Shown here one piece after another: positions 42,429-54,828 of a DNA stretch of 64,000 nucleotides (the first letter of the stretch is position 1; each line of letters opens with the position of its first letter). Below the pieces are notes generated by a model that saw nothing but the letters and a program-made list of their open reading frames with translations, did not search any database and was not told the origin of the DNA. This DNA is from Porodaedalea pini (lineage: Eukaryota > Basidiomycota > Agaricomycetes > Hymenochaetales > Hymenochaetaceae). The DNA lies in NCBI GenBank assembly GCA_002794775.1, contig NBAY01000049.1, positions 264,378 to 328,377 of the forward strand, given 5' to 3'. Made by a program: the position numbers and the translations under genes.

Positions 42429-43731
42429 GTCCAGAGGCTTTGCCAAAGCACTTGAATCTGTCAGAATCGAGCTCCCAATGCAGACTCTGTAACTAGAGTG
42501 ATTGAAATCTGAAGTTGAGGTAGGTGCAGGGCTGTATCAAGCTTCCCCAGGCAGTTTGAATCCCCAGTTGGCACTCATTGAATGTTTGAATGCACTCGAA
42601 AGTGTGCTTGAAAACCTTTGTACGTACTCCAACATGCTTGAGTGCCTTCTTAGTAGGTAGCGAACATGTGGCACAATGGCAATATGCAGGTACAATCCCT
42701 TGTTGGGTATGTCAGGTGTTCAAAGCCTTGGAATACCAATTTCAAGTGTATGTGGTGAACTAGATGTGTTGTTTGAGTGGTTGAGGAAGCTTGGTAGAGC
42801 TGAGCAGAGATGATCTGGAGATGCAAATGACTTATGGGACTCAAAATGTGTACTGTGGGGCAAACTGGGGGTATATTCCCTCTGCAGAACGAGTACAAAG
42901 GTGTGCACTATTTATACTCTAGGTGAAATGAGCTCAGTACCAAAGTTGTGTGTACATACAGAGGTAGAGGAGTGTGTGCAGTGTGTGTTCAAGTCAGAAT
43001 AGTCATGTGTTAGGAGTGGAATGACTTGAGAACATTATAAATCATGAACTTGAAGGGGAATAATGGTTCGACATCAATAAAAAGACCAATGAAAGCTGAG
43101 AAACTTATCATGCATGCTCCAAACAACTCCATTCAAATGTCCTCAAATGTCCTGAGGGTGTGATGGTGACAAATGCACATCATGGAAGTGATAGATGATG
43201 ATAAATAATGCTCGAGTTGCATGGAGAACATGGGGAATGATGGAATCCAGTCACTTGAGCATGATACATTGAGCATTGACAGCCCGAGGGCTGTTTGAGC
43301 AACCCATGCTTGGATCCAATGCTTTTCCAGACCCCAATTGCGTGATTTGTCTGTGTTACAAGTGTTCAAATGGGTGAATATGAAGTGGAAAGAGTGCTCG
43401 AGTGTGTATATAGTGGGATATGGGATGAATATAAAGGAAACAAAGTGTTTGAGTGTGAATAAGAAGTGGTATGAGCATTCAAATGGGTGTATGAAAGCAT
43501 TTGAATACATTTCTGAGGTCACTAAGGGATAATATGAAAGGTTCAAAGGTATACTGACACTCAAATGGGCAAGTGTGACCATTCAAGCACATGAAAGTGC
43601 GAAGCATAAGATAGAAATTGATGAAATGAAGTGCTTGACTGTGTTTATGAGGTTTGTATCTGTATATTACAATAAATAAAGTGGGTGGTATGTTGGGACA
43701 GCTGACACCTAAGCATGAATTGAGCGCTACA

Positions 43732-44709
43732 TCGTCGATGGCACGTAAACCTTTCCCTTCATTAGCCACCATGTGCCATCCTTCATCAATCCCACTGGCC
43801 TCTCCAACTTGTCTTGTGCCCTCTGCACTTCACCCACTCTTTCCAATATCTCATCACGCAATGTCCTCACCATTCCATGCATTGACCACTTGTCTTTGAT
43901 GAACATGACACCATTGTTGTCACCCTTGCCTTAGTCATAGTCCACTCATCGCAACAGCAGGTCCACATTGCTCATTGTCTTTCCCAACTTGTGTTCAAGG
44001 TGGAAGTCAAATTCTTCCAGCTCCAAGTGCCAGTGAGATTGATGATAGCTTAGCTTCTGGGCTGACCAGAAGTACGTAAGGTTAGCATAGTCAGACCAAA
44101 TGTCAAACTTGTGCCAGGCACTGAGGAGGTACTGATGCCAGTCCTTGAGTGCCTAAATGATTGTGAGCATCTCCTTGTTGTAGATCTCATAGTTTCATTT
44201 GGTGGGTAGCAGTGCTTCTGACCTGTACATAATGACCCTCCACTTCTCATCCTGTTTCTGCATCAGTTTCCCCCCTGTAGCAAAGTTCAATGAGTCTGCT
44301 TCAACTTAGAACTGGCCATCATTGTTAGTGATGGCTAGGACTGGAGATGAACTAAGGCAACACTTTAGCTCCTCAAACACTTCCTGCTGTTTGGTCTCTC
44401 ATACCCAGCCCTTCTTGCCAGTCAGCAACATTAGTAGTTGGACCACCTTACCATAGTCTTTGATGAACCACCTCAGCCAATTGCCCATGCTGAGGAACTG
44501 TTGTAGCTCCTTGATGTTTCATGGTACAAGCCAGTCTGCAATTGCCTTTGTTTTTCGCTGGGTCAGCCTTAACCTCACCATTACTGATGATGTGTCCAAG
44601 GTATTTGATGACCTTGATGTTGAACTCACATTTCTCTGGTTTCAGGTACAGACCATTTTCTTGAAGGATCTGCATCACACACCTCATCATCACAATGTGT
44701 TCCTCAAGG
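43732..44709 (-). pseudogene. Gypsy-4 pol, RNase H and connection part
   Basis: The minus strand continues gypsy-4 pol: the region before the integrase finger, then RNase H (HHKFDIWSDYANLTYF-like), and the RT thumb ([35 protein letters not shown]). Heavily decayed, with several stops and frame changes. It stops at 44709, where a solo gypsy LTR lies. Confidence 0.85.
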
Positions 44710-45132
44710 TGTCAGAACTCAAACTTTCACCTTTATTTTACTTTCCCTTTTACCATTTCTTTTATTTAATTGCTCCCTTTCCATTATATTTAATCATCTT
44801 TTCAATCATTTCCCACACTCCCTGACACCTGACCTTCATTCGTTCCATTCCGCTCACTTATGTAACTTTAGATAATATAGTCTCACAGACACTGCTATAA
44901 GAGGGATCAGGAATCGCATGAACTCCTTGTTCTGCTTTTCCTCTTACCTCCACAACAACCTAGGTGAGACTTGCCTCTCCTGTATTAGTATACACTGTAT
45001 TAATCCTCTTACCTCCATGACAACCTAGCCTGAGCGAGTGTGTCCCAAGTCCCCACTCAAGTATAGCACATCCCAGATGATAGTCAGCCAAGGCCTGCCC
45101 AGTTTGAGTGTCTCCTGAACTCCCACCTAACA
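44710..45132 (+). mobile_element. Solo gypsy LTR (423 bp)
   Basis: TGTCAGAACTCAAACTTTC...CCCACCTAACA, the same length as the gypsy-2 LTR and including the duplicated CCTCTTACCTCC segment. Flanks CAAGG (44705-44709) and CAAGA (45133-45137) are a target duplication with one transition. It interrupts gypsy-4 pol in the RT region and arose by LTR-LTR recombination of a full element. Confidence 0.93.
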
Positions 45133-46601
45133 CAAGAATGTCTAAGAAGATGAGGATGTCATCAAGGTAGATGATGATCAGGTTGGCATAAATCAGATCC
45201 TTGAAGATATGGTTGATGAAAGCTTGGAATGTTGCTCGTGTGTTACAGAGTCCAAAGAACATGACTGTTAATTCAAATAGACCCAGGTTTGTATGAAATG
45301 CAACTTTCCACTCATTGCCCTCACAGATCTGGATGTTGTAATATTCCCAATGAAGGTCAAGCTTAGTGATGTACTTTGCCTTGACCTTGTCAACAAGTTT
45401 GTCAATGAGGGGAGAGGATACTTATTCTTGATTGTACCCTTGTTGAGTTTCCAGTAGTCCTGGATAGGGTGTAGGGACTTGTCAGCCTTCTTGATGAAAA
45501 AGAAGGGTGATGCCATCAGTGAGATTGACTTTTGAATTCTTCCCGACTTCAGGTTCTCATTGATGAAGTCCTTCAGCGACTGTTGTTCTATCAGCATCAA
45601 TCAGTAAATCTCACAGTCACTGGGTTTGAAGTCAGGCTTCAAGTCAATGATGTGGTCCCAGAGGCAATGCTCCAGCAGCTTCTTGAATCCTTTCTCTGAG
45701 AAGACATTGGCATAGTCATTGAGATATGCAGGCCAGGACACCTTGTCCATTCACACCTCTTGCACCCTCCTCATCTCTTCTGCCTCACTCTCCTTCATCA
45801 CACATTTGGTTAGACAGTGGGTGAATTCAATCGAACCCGATGTCCAGTTGATCTCTGGGTTGTGTCGTCAAAGCTAGTCATAGCCAAGGAAGATGTTCAA
45901 CAAAGCAAGTGATGTCACTGCTAACACAATCCTTTCCTTGTGATGTCCAACAACCAGTTCCATGTTGACGTACTCCTTAATCGAACCAGCCTCATTATGT
46001 GTGCCATCAGCATTCAGTACAGTGAGGGGTCAAATGTAGCACTTGGTCTCCAACCTGTAATGATTGGTGAACCCTGCATCGATGCACAACCCTGTGCACC
46101 CTGAATCCACAAGGGCATGTGCATCCACCTCTCTCACTTCACCCACTACTCCATGGCTGATGGTCAGGAGGAGGTCCAGCTGGCATCTGCCAGTTCCCCT
46201 CATGAACAACTTCTCACATTTGTCACCCTCATTCACACTGGTAAGAGTTTTGCAGTAGGAAAAACCATCGATGCCATTTGCATCTACGTATTGTACAGGC
46301 AGTTGGTTATATTTTAATGAGTCCAAACTTGAAACTCCTGAATCTTCTTGGTCAGTCACCCCAGTGGTTATGCCTGACCACTCACAAAATCCTGCAAGTC
46401 GATGACCTCATCATCATTGTCATCTTCCTCCACATAATCTTCCACCATTGACTTTTGAATGTCTACAACTTCCTTGAATGCTGACTCCTTCATTGCCCTG
46501 AGCTCATCTGCAAAGATGCAGTGAACTTCTGGCTCCATCATCCAGAGCACATGCTGCATGATTGGCTTGGCATTAGGACACACATTTTTGAAGTGTCCTG
46601 G
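45133..46601 (-). pseudogene. Gypsy-4 pol RT/protease and gag end
   Basis: Minus-strand coding for RT (IIIYLDDILIF still intact, [36 protein letters not shown]), protease (ALVDSGCTGLCIDAGF) and the gag C-terminus (PGHFKNVCPNAKPIMQ, then DEVIDLQDFVSGQA before the gag stop). Stops and small indels are scattered. The knuckle is cut at 46601, where LTR1 copy 2 begins. The rest of gag and the 5' LTR were not found beyond it. Confidence 0.87.
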
Positions 46602-48536
46602 TGTAGATCCTGACTTAGGGGTGTCTGGGATCAGCGGTCCTTTTGGGGATGTGATTGCGTGCTCTGGGAGGTTAGGGGTCAACTGCAGTAAGATCAGTCC
46701 ACATACCAGTATGCCTCGGTATGCTTCGGTACACGTTGGTGTGGAGATCCCAATGCCGCTGGCCTCAGAATCGGCTCTATTAGGTTCAACTCAACTCAGG
46801 ACAGTCTTACAAGTATCCCTGATGCATTTCAGGACAATTTCAGTGTTTGGCTGGACTAACTCGACACATACAGCTTGGTTCTGTGCTGGTGAGCCATCAA
46901 AGTCCATTTTAGGTCACATCTAGTATTGTTCTGAAGCCTCCCAAAGCTTAATTGCTCATGTTCTTGAGTTCCAGCTCTGAGTCCCATTGTTTGGTATTAT
47001 TTGGCTAGAGCCTCTGGTCTGTTTCTATTGTCTTTGTGTCCTTTGTATGCCGCTCAGAGGCTCAGCCCTCTATTGGTTATAAAAACACTCATGTAAATGT
47101 CTCAAAAATACAAGTTTAGTTCCCCAAGTCAGTCCCAGTCTTTAGTTCTTGTCTCTGTCGCCATTCAGTGTTGTTCCGTCCGTTCCGTCTCGAGTCCTGT
47201 TTTCAGCCAAATCTTGCTTTTGCTATATCGCCCTCAGTTCTAAACCAATTCTCGAGCTCTTTTCAGATTCTTAATCTCGTCAAAAATTGCTTTCGAATAC
47301 TGTCTTGTATTGCACGATTCCAAGCCCATGTCATAGAGCTACAAAAATAGCTTTTCAGTTCCGGGAGTTCCGTGCATCCCGCCAGCTGCAACAAGTGCAA
47401 CTGCCATATCTCCATCAATTCTGCATTGTGTCTCGAGATCTTTTCATATTTGGAATCGTCTCGACGAATAGTATTGATTTCCATCTTTGCTGGCGAGTTT
47501 CCAAGCTCAGGTTGTCAAGATCAAAGTTGCTCTTTGTTCTCTGACTGCATTTAGGGACATTTGGCCAGTCATCCTTTGTACTCACACCCCCAAGTTGACA
47601 CCTAGCCCTGAGTATTCCCCTACACTTCTCTACACTTCCTGACACTATCCCCTCCACCAGACATGTTAGAGTGAACCCCCAGTGGCTGAACTCAACCAGG
47701 TCTGAGTCTGCCTGTAGACCCATACCATCACCTTTCATCAGTATGTGATGATATCAAGAACTAAGGTCAGTGACTCCAGGCATGGCAGTACTCAAATGGT
47801 ATGGAGATGGAACACACAGACAACCAACACCAGTACAATGTGATTACTGTGGAGAATGAGGTACAAGTTTTGGTATGAGGGGTGAGAGGTACTTTTGAGA
47901 GATGAGAGATGGAGACGAAGACAAAATGACTATGAAATGTATGAGAACTGAGACAGATTGCACTCAAGTTACCCTATCTGAGGGAGACTCTGTGGTAGAA
48001 CTGACTTGTCCTCTACCTATGACATGGGGGGCATATTTATACTAAGTCCAAAGGTCTATCTATAGTTAATAATTTCCATATGGGCATAATGTGCATACCA
48101 ATTGAAACATAGAGAAGTCGAAAGGAAAAGTCATAGGTTGTAGAGGCATGCATAGAAAACATAGAAATCAGAAGAACATAGGAAAAACATAAATCATAGA
48201 GAGGAAAAATGTCCACATAGCATCCAACCATACTGGTGCTCCACCAGAACTCAGATTGTCCAATCAGTACATGACTCCCATCATTGGACTGCAGTCTGGT
48301 ATGTGTCTTGGCTGTATGCTCTATGTGACCATATCCCTGATCATCCAGATAAGATCTCTGGTATGTTCTGAATTGCTTTTGGAGATCTCATAATGTGCTG
48401 CTGATGCAACTGCGAGGTTCTGATTCAAAACTGGACCAATTGGATTCAGTCTGGTACTGATCAGTATGCATCAGAAGCAGTTCTCAAGTGCTTCTGGATT
48501 GATTGGTGGTGATGGGATGATCAGCATGGCTCTACA
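46602..48536 (-). mobile_element. LTR1 copy 2, split by LTR5
   Basis: Starts TGTAGATCCTGACTTAGGGG and ends GGCTCTACA. Its own ~0.93 kb lies at 46602-46739 and 47741-48536. Rightward sequence (ACCCTATCTGAGGGAGACTC, CATATTTATACTAAGTCC) matches LTR1 copies 1 and 3. Confidence 0.8.
46740..47740 (+). mobile_element. LTR5: 1.0-kb LTR-like insertion in LTR1
   Basis: The interval TGTGGAGATCCC...CCTTTCATCA interrupts LTR1 copy 2: the LTR1 motif GGTACACACCGGTATGTG is split around it. It has TG/CA ends and a TATA-like GGTTATAAAAACAC near 47077 in plus orientation. No exact target duplication was found and no other copy is in this window, so the class is uncertain. Confidence 0.55.
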
Positions 48537-48540
48537 GTGC

Positions 48541-49390
48541 TGTAGAGTACTGACGAGTGGCCAACTACTGCAGATCCCTCTAGAGGCCATCCATTGCATG
48601 TTCTGACAGGTATTGATGCATACCGGACTCAGAAGGATTTGCCCAATGTGTACCGGACTCAGAAGGATTTGCCTGACGCATACCGGACACATGATGATAT
48701 GCCTGACATCACATCAGCAGATCACTGGGAAGATCCCCCTGGCAATTCGGGACGTACTGGAAAGCTTATGTCATTAGAGTCAGTTGGGACATGTACCAGA
48801 GATCAGCCTGATGATGGATGACAACTCACCAATTGGAGGATCTTAGTTCTGGTGGAGCTGTGATATGACCAGATGAGGGACTGAGGCAAATGGGGAAGTT
48901 GTCGCATGGTTATGTTTTCTTTTGACTTTCTATGTTTCTCTTTATGTTCCAAGTGTTTTCTCTCCAATGCTCTATGTTTCACCTGGTACACACATTATAC
49001 TCACTTTGGAATAATTTTCTTGTAGATAGATCTCTTACACCTTGTATTTAGGGACTCCCCTGTTGTAGGTAGCAGGAGAGGAAATACTACCACAGAGTTC
49101 CCCTCAGATAGGGCAGCTTCCATGTGTGCAGTTAGTCTCCACAACAGTTAGTTTCGTGGCAACCTCATCTTCAGTCTTGTCTCTTATCTTGTTCTTGTTC
49201 TCATCTTTACTATTGCTATCATCTTGTACCAGAGTTGATATCTCACTCATTCTGGCTCTGTACTGACACATACTGACGTGTACCGAGTTTTTCCTGTGCT
49301 TGCACTGAGATCATCTTTACTTCAAAACTCAACAGAAACACATCCCCAAATGAACCACCAATCCTAAACAACCCATACACAGGATCTACA
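48541..49390 (+). mobile_element. LTR4 solo copy 2
   Basis: An 850-bp relative of 34970-35846, TGTAGAGTACTGACGAGTGG...ACACAGGATCTACA. Four bases (GTGC) separate it from LTR1 copy 2. A short direct repeat of ACTCAGAAGGATTTGCC (near 48630 and 48660) is a local tandem duplication not present in copy 1. Flanking GTGC and GTGA may be a decayed target duplication. Confidence 0.8.
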
Positions 49391-49922
49391 GTGAACCTTT
49401 TGGAATCTGTGTAGAATATATAATACTCAGTCAATGTAGTGTACAAGACTCTGTAGAATGTACCTGTGTAGAATATATAATACTACAATGATATACGTGA
49501 ATAGAATGAAATGAATAAAAATGAGTTGCTCACCTCAGTCGATGTAGTGTACAAGACTGAGGTGGCAGACTGCGCAGATGGCAGAATATATGCTTATCTG
49601 GAAATGGGAATTGAGGCTGGGAACGCAGCTGGGAATGACAGAAACTACCTAATCAAGCAATGTTACTCATTGACTCTCAACACTCCCCCTTATTGCAACA
49701 TAGGTAGAAATAATGAAAAGAATGTGGGATAAAGATAAGAGAGAATAAAAAAATGCAAGGACAGAAAGCGTGATTGGTATTGTCAAAACATTCCAAGCAT
49801 TTTGACACATGCCTCATGAGTTGTGGTGTCTAGTGGTTTGGCTGGAAACTTGTTGGATCACAATGTGGGGTGTGGGAACATGCAGGGGCAAAGATATGCT
49901 TTGCAGATGTCAAAAAAAAGTG
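49391..49922. other. AT-rich stretch with a small direct repeat
   Basis: GTGTAGAATATATAATACT occurs twice (about 49408 and 49470), and TCGATGTAGTGTACAAGACT-like text also recurs (about 49432 and 49539). No gene is supported. The segment CAACACTCCCCCTTATTGC (about 49679) resembles text found near LTR retrotransposon junctions, but this is weak. Confidence 0.4.
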
Positions 49923-50305
49923 GAAGGCACCTAGGTAGTACTGACACTTGAGCCCACAAGACAGACAGGAAAAAACAATCTTTGTTGCTGTCAGAGAGAC
50001 TGAGGCAACAGAGGTGTCAGAAAGGGTTCAAATAGAAAGGATTATATAATATGAACTATCCAGTACCAGACCAAAAGGAATCTGTTGAGAATTACTCTCT
50101 GAATACATAAATCATCAGCATATGCATGCCAAAGGATTGCTCAACTTGGTACAAGTGCATATGAGCATTGGATGGGTTTGTATTAGCTTTGGAAGGGTTG
50201 GGGAGTGAAGGGAATATGAAAAGGATATGAATAGAATGTAAGCCATGCTCTGAAGGTCTGGAGGCTATGCTGCCACTGAGTTTCAGTTCAGACTCAGTAT
50301 TTGGG
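49923..50305. repeat. Dispersed repeat, second copy
   Basis: Diverged copy of 12737-13115, which straddles the outer edge of the palindrome. Matching blocks include GAGCCCACAAGACAGACAGG, GGAATCTGTTGAGAATTACTC and AGGGTTGGGGAGTGAAGGGA. An LTR1 copy begins 50 bp further on. Confidence 0.8.
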
Positions 50306-50353
50306 CTCAGACTCAGTACAATTGTGAGACTCGGCACTCAGGCTCAGACTCGG

Positions 50354-51287
50354 TGTAGATCCTGACTTAGGGGTGTCTGGGATCAGTGGTCCTTTTGGGG
50401 ACATGATCGCGTTGCTCTGGGAGGTTAGGGGTTGACTGCGGTGAGATCACTCGATGTACTGGTACACGTCGGTACACTTTGGTACACTTTGGTACGTGTC
50501 GATATCGAGTGCTAAGGTCGGGTACTCCTGTTGGCTCAGTACTTGCCCGGTACGGAGTCAGTACGTGCGGGTAATCAACACCGGTACAATGTGATCACGA
50601 CGAGCGACGAGGTTCGAGTTACAGAGTAAGAGACGAGAGACGGTTTCGAGAGGCGAGATGCTAAGATGAGGACGGAACGACTACGGGTTTTATGAGAACT
50701 AAGACAGATTGCACTCAAGTTACCCTATCTGAGGGAGACTCTGTGGTAGAACTGACTTGTCCTCTACCTATGACATGGGGGCATATTTATACTAAGTCCA
50801 AAGATCTATCTACAGTTAATAATTTTCATATGGGCATAACGTGCATATCAGTTGAAACATAGAGAAGTCGAAAGGAAAAGTCATAGGTCATAGAGGCGTG
50901 CATAGAGTGCATAGAAATCAGAAGAACATAGGAAAAAACATAAATCATAATGAAGAAAAACGTCTGCATCGCATCCGGCCATACCAGTGCTCCACCAGAA
51001 CTCAGATCGTCCAATCAGTACGTGGTCCCCGTCATTGGACAGCAGTCCGGTACACGTCTTGGCTGTATGCTCCATGTGACCGTGTCCCAAATCGTTCAGA
51101 TAAGATCGCCGGTACGTTCCGTCATGCATTCGGAGGTCTCGGAACGTGTTGCTGATGCAATTGCGGGGTTCTGATTCAAAACCGGACCGATCGGATTCAG
51201 TCCAGTACTGATCGGTACACGTCGGAACCAGTTCCCGAGTGCTTCTGGAGCGATCAGCAGTGATGGGATGACCGGCACGGCTCTACA
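50354..51287 (-). mobile_element. LTR1 copy 3, uninterrupted
   Basis: The 934-bp reference copy of LTR1, TGTAGATCCTGACTTAGGGG...CGGCACGGCTCTACA. The promoter-like TATAAATATGCCCCC is on the minus strand (near 50790). Tandem GGTAC-containing words cluster near 50460-50580. It lies directly upstream of the Cys-rich protein gene, in opposite orientation to LTR1 copy 4. Confidence 0.85.
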
Positions 51288-51443
51288 TCTCCCGGGGCGT
51301 TTAAATTGTGACTGTCCCCAGTCACACCTTCTCTTCTTCTGATATGCACGAGAAGATCACGCTGATCATGTGTGTTGGGACACACAAGAAGGCGTTGGAA
51401 AAGTGGTCGTACCGACGGGTTTTTCTCCTGCTTCTTCCAACCA

Positions 51444-52449
51444 TGTTGTCTCCGCACCGCGACAGCAGCAGCAGCAACAACCACAACACAGCACCGCCTC
51501 AGCTGGCATGCAAGGCACCCCATGTACTGGGGTACGTTGACAACGTCGAGCATGAGAAGATCACGTGGGACGCCCGCGAGATCGAGGAACGGCTGGTTGA
51601 CATCGACCGGTACGTGCGATGCCACCTCGGGCAGTACGTGAAATGGCGGGAGACGTTACTGGTGGGGAGTCGGGGTCACGAGGTCGGGGAATGGTGGAAG
51701 TGGGCTGAGTGGGCATACAGCATGAAGGTGAGTCCTCGAAACTCGATCAAGCACACATACCGAGCTGACTGATTCGAAATAGCGCACCCTGGAGAGCTAC
51801 TACCAGCTCTACTGGGACTCCATGGTGCCAGCGAAGCACCACCCGATCGCGTCCGATCTGTGGACGTACCTCCTGGTCGTGCAGGTCTGGAAGGAGATGC
51901 GGTGGGCGCTGGATGGGCTCGACAAGCCCACCGCCGACCGGCTCTATGGTCAGTATTTCGCCGCCCACCAGACAGTCAACCTCACCAAGTACCGGGGTGA
52001 GGGAGTCGTCATACTGGTCGCGGACTGGCTGGACGACGTACTGTGCATCGGCGGAGAGCTCGAGTGCATACTTGTACCTGATGGGTATGGGTATAAGTTC
52101 ACCTACCCCGTGGAGCGCAAGGTGCTACCGCACTTCGTCGGGGTCCCGTCGGCTGTACCGGCAGTTGAGGTGTTCATTGAATGTCTCGAAACGCCTGGTC
52201 CGCCCAAAGTTGAGGAGTGTGAGATCAAGGAGGAGGAGCGCGCCATCCCGCGTACCGACGGTACTGTGTCTGCACAACAGCAACAGTAGACGGGTGCTGA
52301 CAAGTGGCAATGGCGTACCACTGTCAAAATTGCATCTGACGACGAGGACGCAATGCATACCGGACAACGCGAAGAGCCGCTGCGGCAACAGCAGCAGCAA
52401 CAATCTGTGCTGAGTGTGGCGACAAGTGTCCCACCCCCAGCAAATGCGC
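51444..52449 (+). pseudogene. Cys-rich hypothetical protein, 5' part
   Basis: Exon 1 (51444-51727, start MLSPHRDSSSSNN; an upstream ATG at 51308 is possible) joins exon 2 (from 51783) across a 55-bp GT-AG intron in phase 0. The product is rich in Trp and acidic residues (EWWKWAEWAYSMK|RTLESYYQLYWDSM; LVVQVWKEMRWALDG). A TAG at 52287, next to a CAA/CAG run, ends the frame, but the same frame stays open with more poly-Gln to 52449, where LTR1 copy 4 is inserted. CpG is abundant. The reading resumes at 54829. I recognise only a general similarity to lineage-specific agaricomycete proteins; no function can be assigned. Confidence 0.6.
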
Positions 52450-54828
52450 TGTAGAGCCGTGCCGATCATCCCATCACTGCCGATTACTCCAGAAGCATTC
52501 AAGAACTGGTTCCGACGCGTACCAATCAGTACCAGTATCGCGATGCAGACTCTTTTGTAGACTGTACGGTCAATTCGAGGGCAAATCTATATTCTTCCCA
52601 AGGGAGACTGCGGTGACTCGATAGTCGAGGAGGGACGACCAAATAGAAACGGAGTGACCGAACGCTCGAGACAATGGCTCTTCTGGTTCAGAAACTTTGC
52701 CAAAGCGCTCGATCCTGACAGAATCGAGCTCTCGACACAGACCCTATAACTATAGTGATTGAAGTCTGAAGTTGAGGAAGGTACGGGGCCATGTCAGTCT
52801 GTTTCGGATGGTTCGAACCCCTGGATGGTGTTCGTCGAGTGTTCAAACGCACTCGAAGGTGTTCGAGCATATCCCGATGCGATCGAGCGACTTCTTAGTA
52901 GGGGGCGAACGTGTGGGGTGATGGAAGTATGCAGGTATAATACCCTGTTGGGTTTGTCGGGTGCTCGGAGTTTTGGAATATCAGTTTTGAGCGTATGTGG
53001 TGAACCGAACGCGTTATTCGAGCGGTTGGCGAAGCTCGCTAAGGCAGAGCAGAGATGAACTGAAGACGGGAATGACTTACGAGACTCGAAAAGTGTACTG
53101 TGCGGCGAACTGGGGGTGTATTCCCTCTACAGAATGAGTACAAAAGGTGTGCACTATTTATACTCTAGGTGAAACGAGCTCAGTACCGACATCGAACGTA
53201 CATACGGAGGTAGGGGAGTGTGTGCGGTGCGTATTCGAGTCAGAATAGTCGTATGTTAGGGATGGAATGACTCGACAACATGATGAGTCACAAACTCGAA
53301 GGGGAATAATGGTTCGACATCAATAAAAAGACCAATGAAACCCGAGAAATTTATCATGTGTGCTTCCAACAACTCCATTCGAACGTCCTCGAATGTTCCT
53401 GGGGCGCGATGGCGACGAATGCACACCCTGGAAGTGATAGATGATGATAATTAACGCTCGAGCCCCATGGAGAACGTGGAGAACAACGGAATCCGGTCGT
53501 TCGAGCGTGATACATTCAACGTCGACGGCCCGGGAACCGTTTGAGCGACCCATGGTGGAACCCAATGCGTTCCCTGAGCCCAACCGTGTAATGCGGCTGC
53601 GCTATAAGCATTCAAACAAGTGGATACGAAGTGGAAAGAATGCTCGAGCGCGCATATAGTGGGATATGGAATGAATATAAAGGAAATGAATCGTTCGAGT
53701 GTGACTAGGAAGTGGTATGAGTGTTCGAATGGGTGTATGAAAGTATTTGAACGTATTTATGAGGTTACTACTGCATCATATGAAAGATTCGAAGGTATAT
53801 TGACGCTCGAATGGCCGAGTGTGACCATTCGAGCGTGTGAAATGCGAAGTGTAAGATAGTCAGTGATGAATCGAGGTGCTTGACTGTGTTTATGGGGTTT
53901 GTATCTGTATATAATAATAAATAAAGCGGGTGGTATGCTGGGACGGCTGACGCCTAAGCGCGAATCGAGCGCTACACCAGACTCAACCCGATCGGTCCAG
54001 TCTCGAATCAGAACCTCACGATCGCGTCATCAGCACGTTCTGACACCTCCGAAAGCATACCGGAACGTACCGGAGATCTTATCTCGACGATTAGGGACGT
54101 GGTCACATGGAGCATACAGCCAAGACGCGTACCGGACTGCTGTCCGACGATGGGAGCCACGTACCGATTGGACAATCTGAGTTCCGGTGGAGCACCGGTG
54201 TGATCGGATGCGAAGCAGACGTTTTTCCTCATTATGATTTATGTTTTTCCTATGTTCTTCTGATTTCTATGCACTCTATGCACGCCTCTATGACCTATGA
54301 CTTTTCCTTTCGACTTCTCTATGTTTCAACTGATATGCACGTTATGCCCATATGAAAATTATTAACTGTAGATAGATCTTTGGACTTAGTATAAATATGC
54401 ACCCCATGTCATAGGTAGAGGACAAGTCAGTTCTACCACAGAGTCTCCCTCAGATAGGGTAACTTGAGTGCGATCCGTCTTAGTTCTCGTAATCTTATAG
54501 TCGTTCCGTCTTCGTCTTAGCATCTCGTCTCTCGAAACCATCTCTCGTCTCATACTTCATAACTCGAACCTCGTCGCTCGTCATGATCACATTGTACCGG
54601 TGTTGATTGTCCGCACGTACCGACTCCGTACCGGTCAAACCACAGACCCAACAGGAGTACCCGACCTTTGTTCTCAATATCGACACGTACCTGCGTGTAC
54701 CGAAGCGTACCGACACGTACCGGTACGTCGAGTGATCTCACCGCAGTCTACCCCTAACCTCCCAGAGCAACGCGATCACGTCCCCAAAAGGACTGTTGAT
54801 CCCAGACACCCCTAAGTCAGGATCTACA
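52450..54828 (+). mobile_element. LTR1 copy 4 inside the Cys-rich gene
   Basis: Reverse-orientation LTR1, TGTAGAGCCGTGCC...GTCAGGATCTACA. Its own sequence is 52450-52535 plus 53976-54828, with LTR2 copy C nested in it. In this orientation the TATA region TAGTATAAATATGCACC (near 54390) faces the 3' half of the split gene. Flanks TGCGC and GTGCC are only partly alike. Confidence 0.82.
52536..53975 (-). mobile_element. LTR2 copy C
   Basis: A 1440-bp copy, TATCGCGATGCAGACTC...ATCGAGCGCTAC, flanked by a perfect 5-bp duplication ACCAG (52531-52535 and 53976-53980) within LTR1 copy 4. It keeps more CpG than copies A and B, so it is the youngest copy and the best guide to the true ends. Confidence 0.85.

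Larger units (their letters stand above)
35887..43731 (-). mobile_element. LTR2 copy B, split by gypsy-3
   Basis: Begins TATTGCAATGCAGGCTC (CpG-decayed TATCGCGATGCAGACTC) and ends GAGCGCTACA. Its own sequence is 35887-36041 plus 42429-43731. Gypsy-3 inserted in it with a GTCCA duplication. It interrupts gypsy-4 pol: the 40 bp before it (35847-35886) and the sequence from 43732 are both gypsy-4. Confidence 0.75.

Noticed and set aside
46740..47740. Group of host exons within LTR1 copy 2
   Set aside because: No frame has recognisable similarity or splice pattern. TG/CA ends and a TATA box favour an LTR-like insertion.
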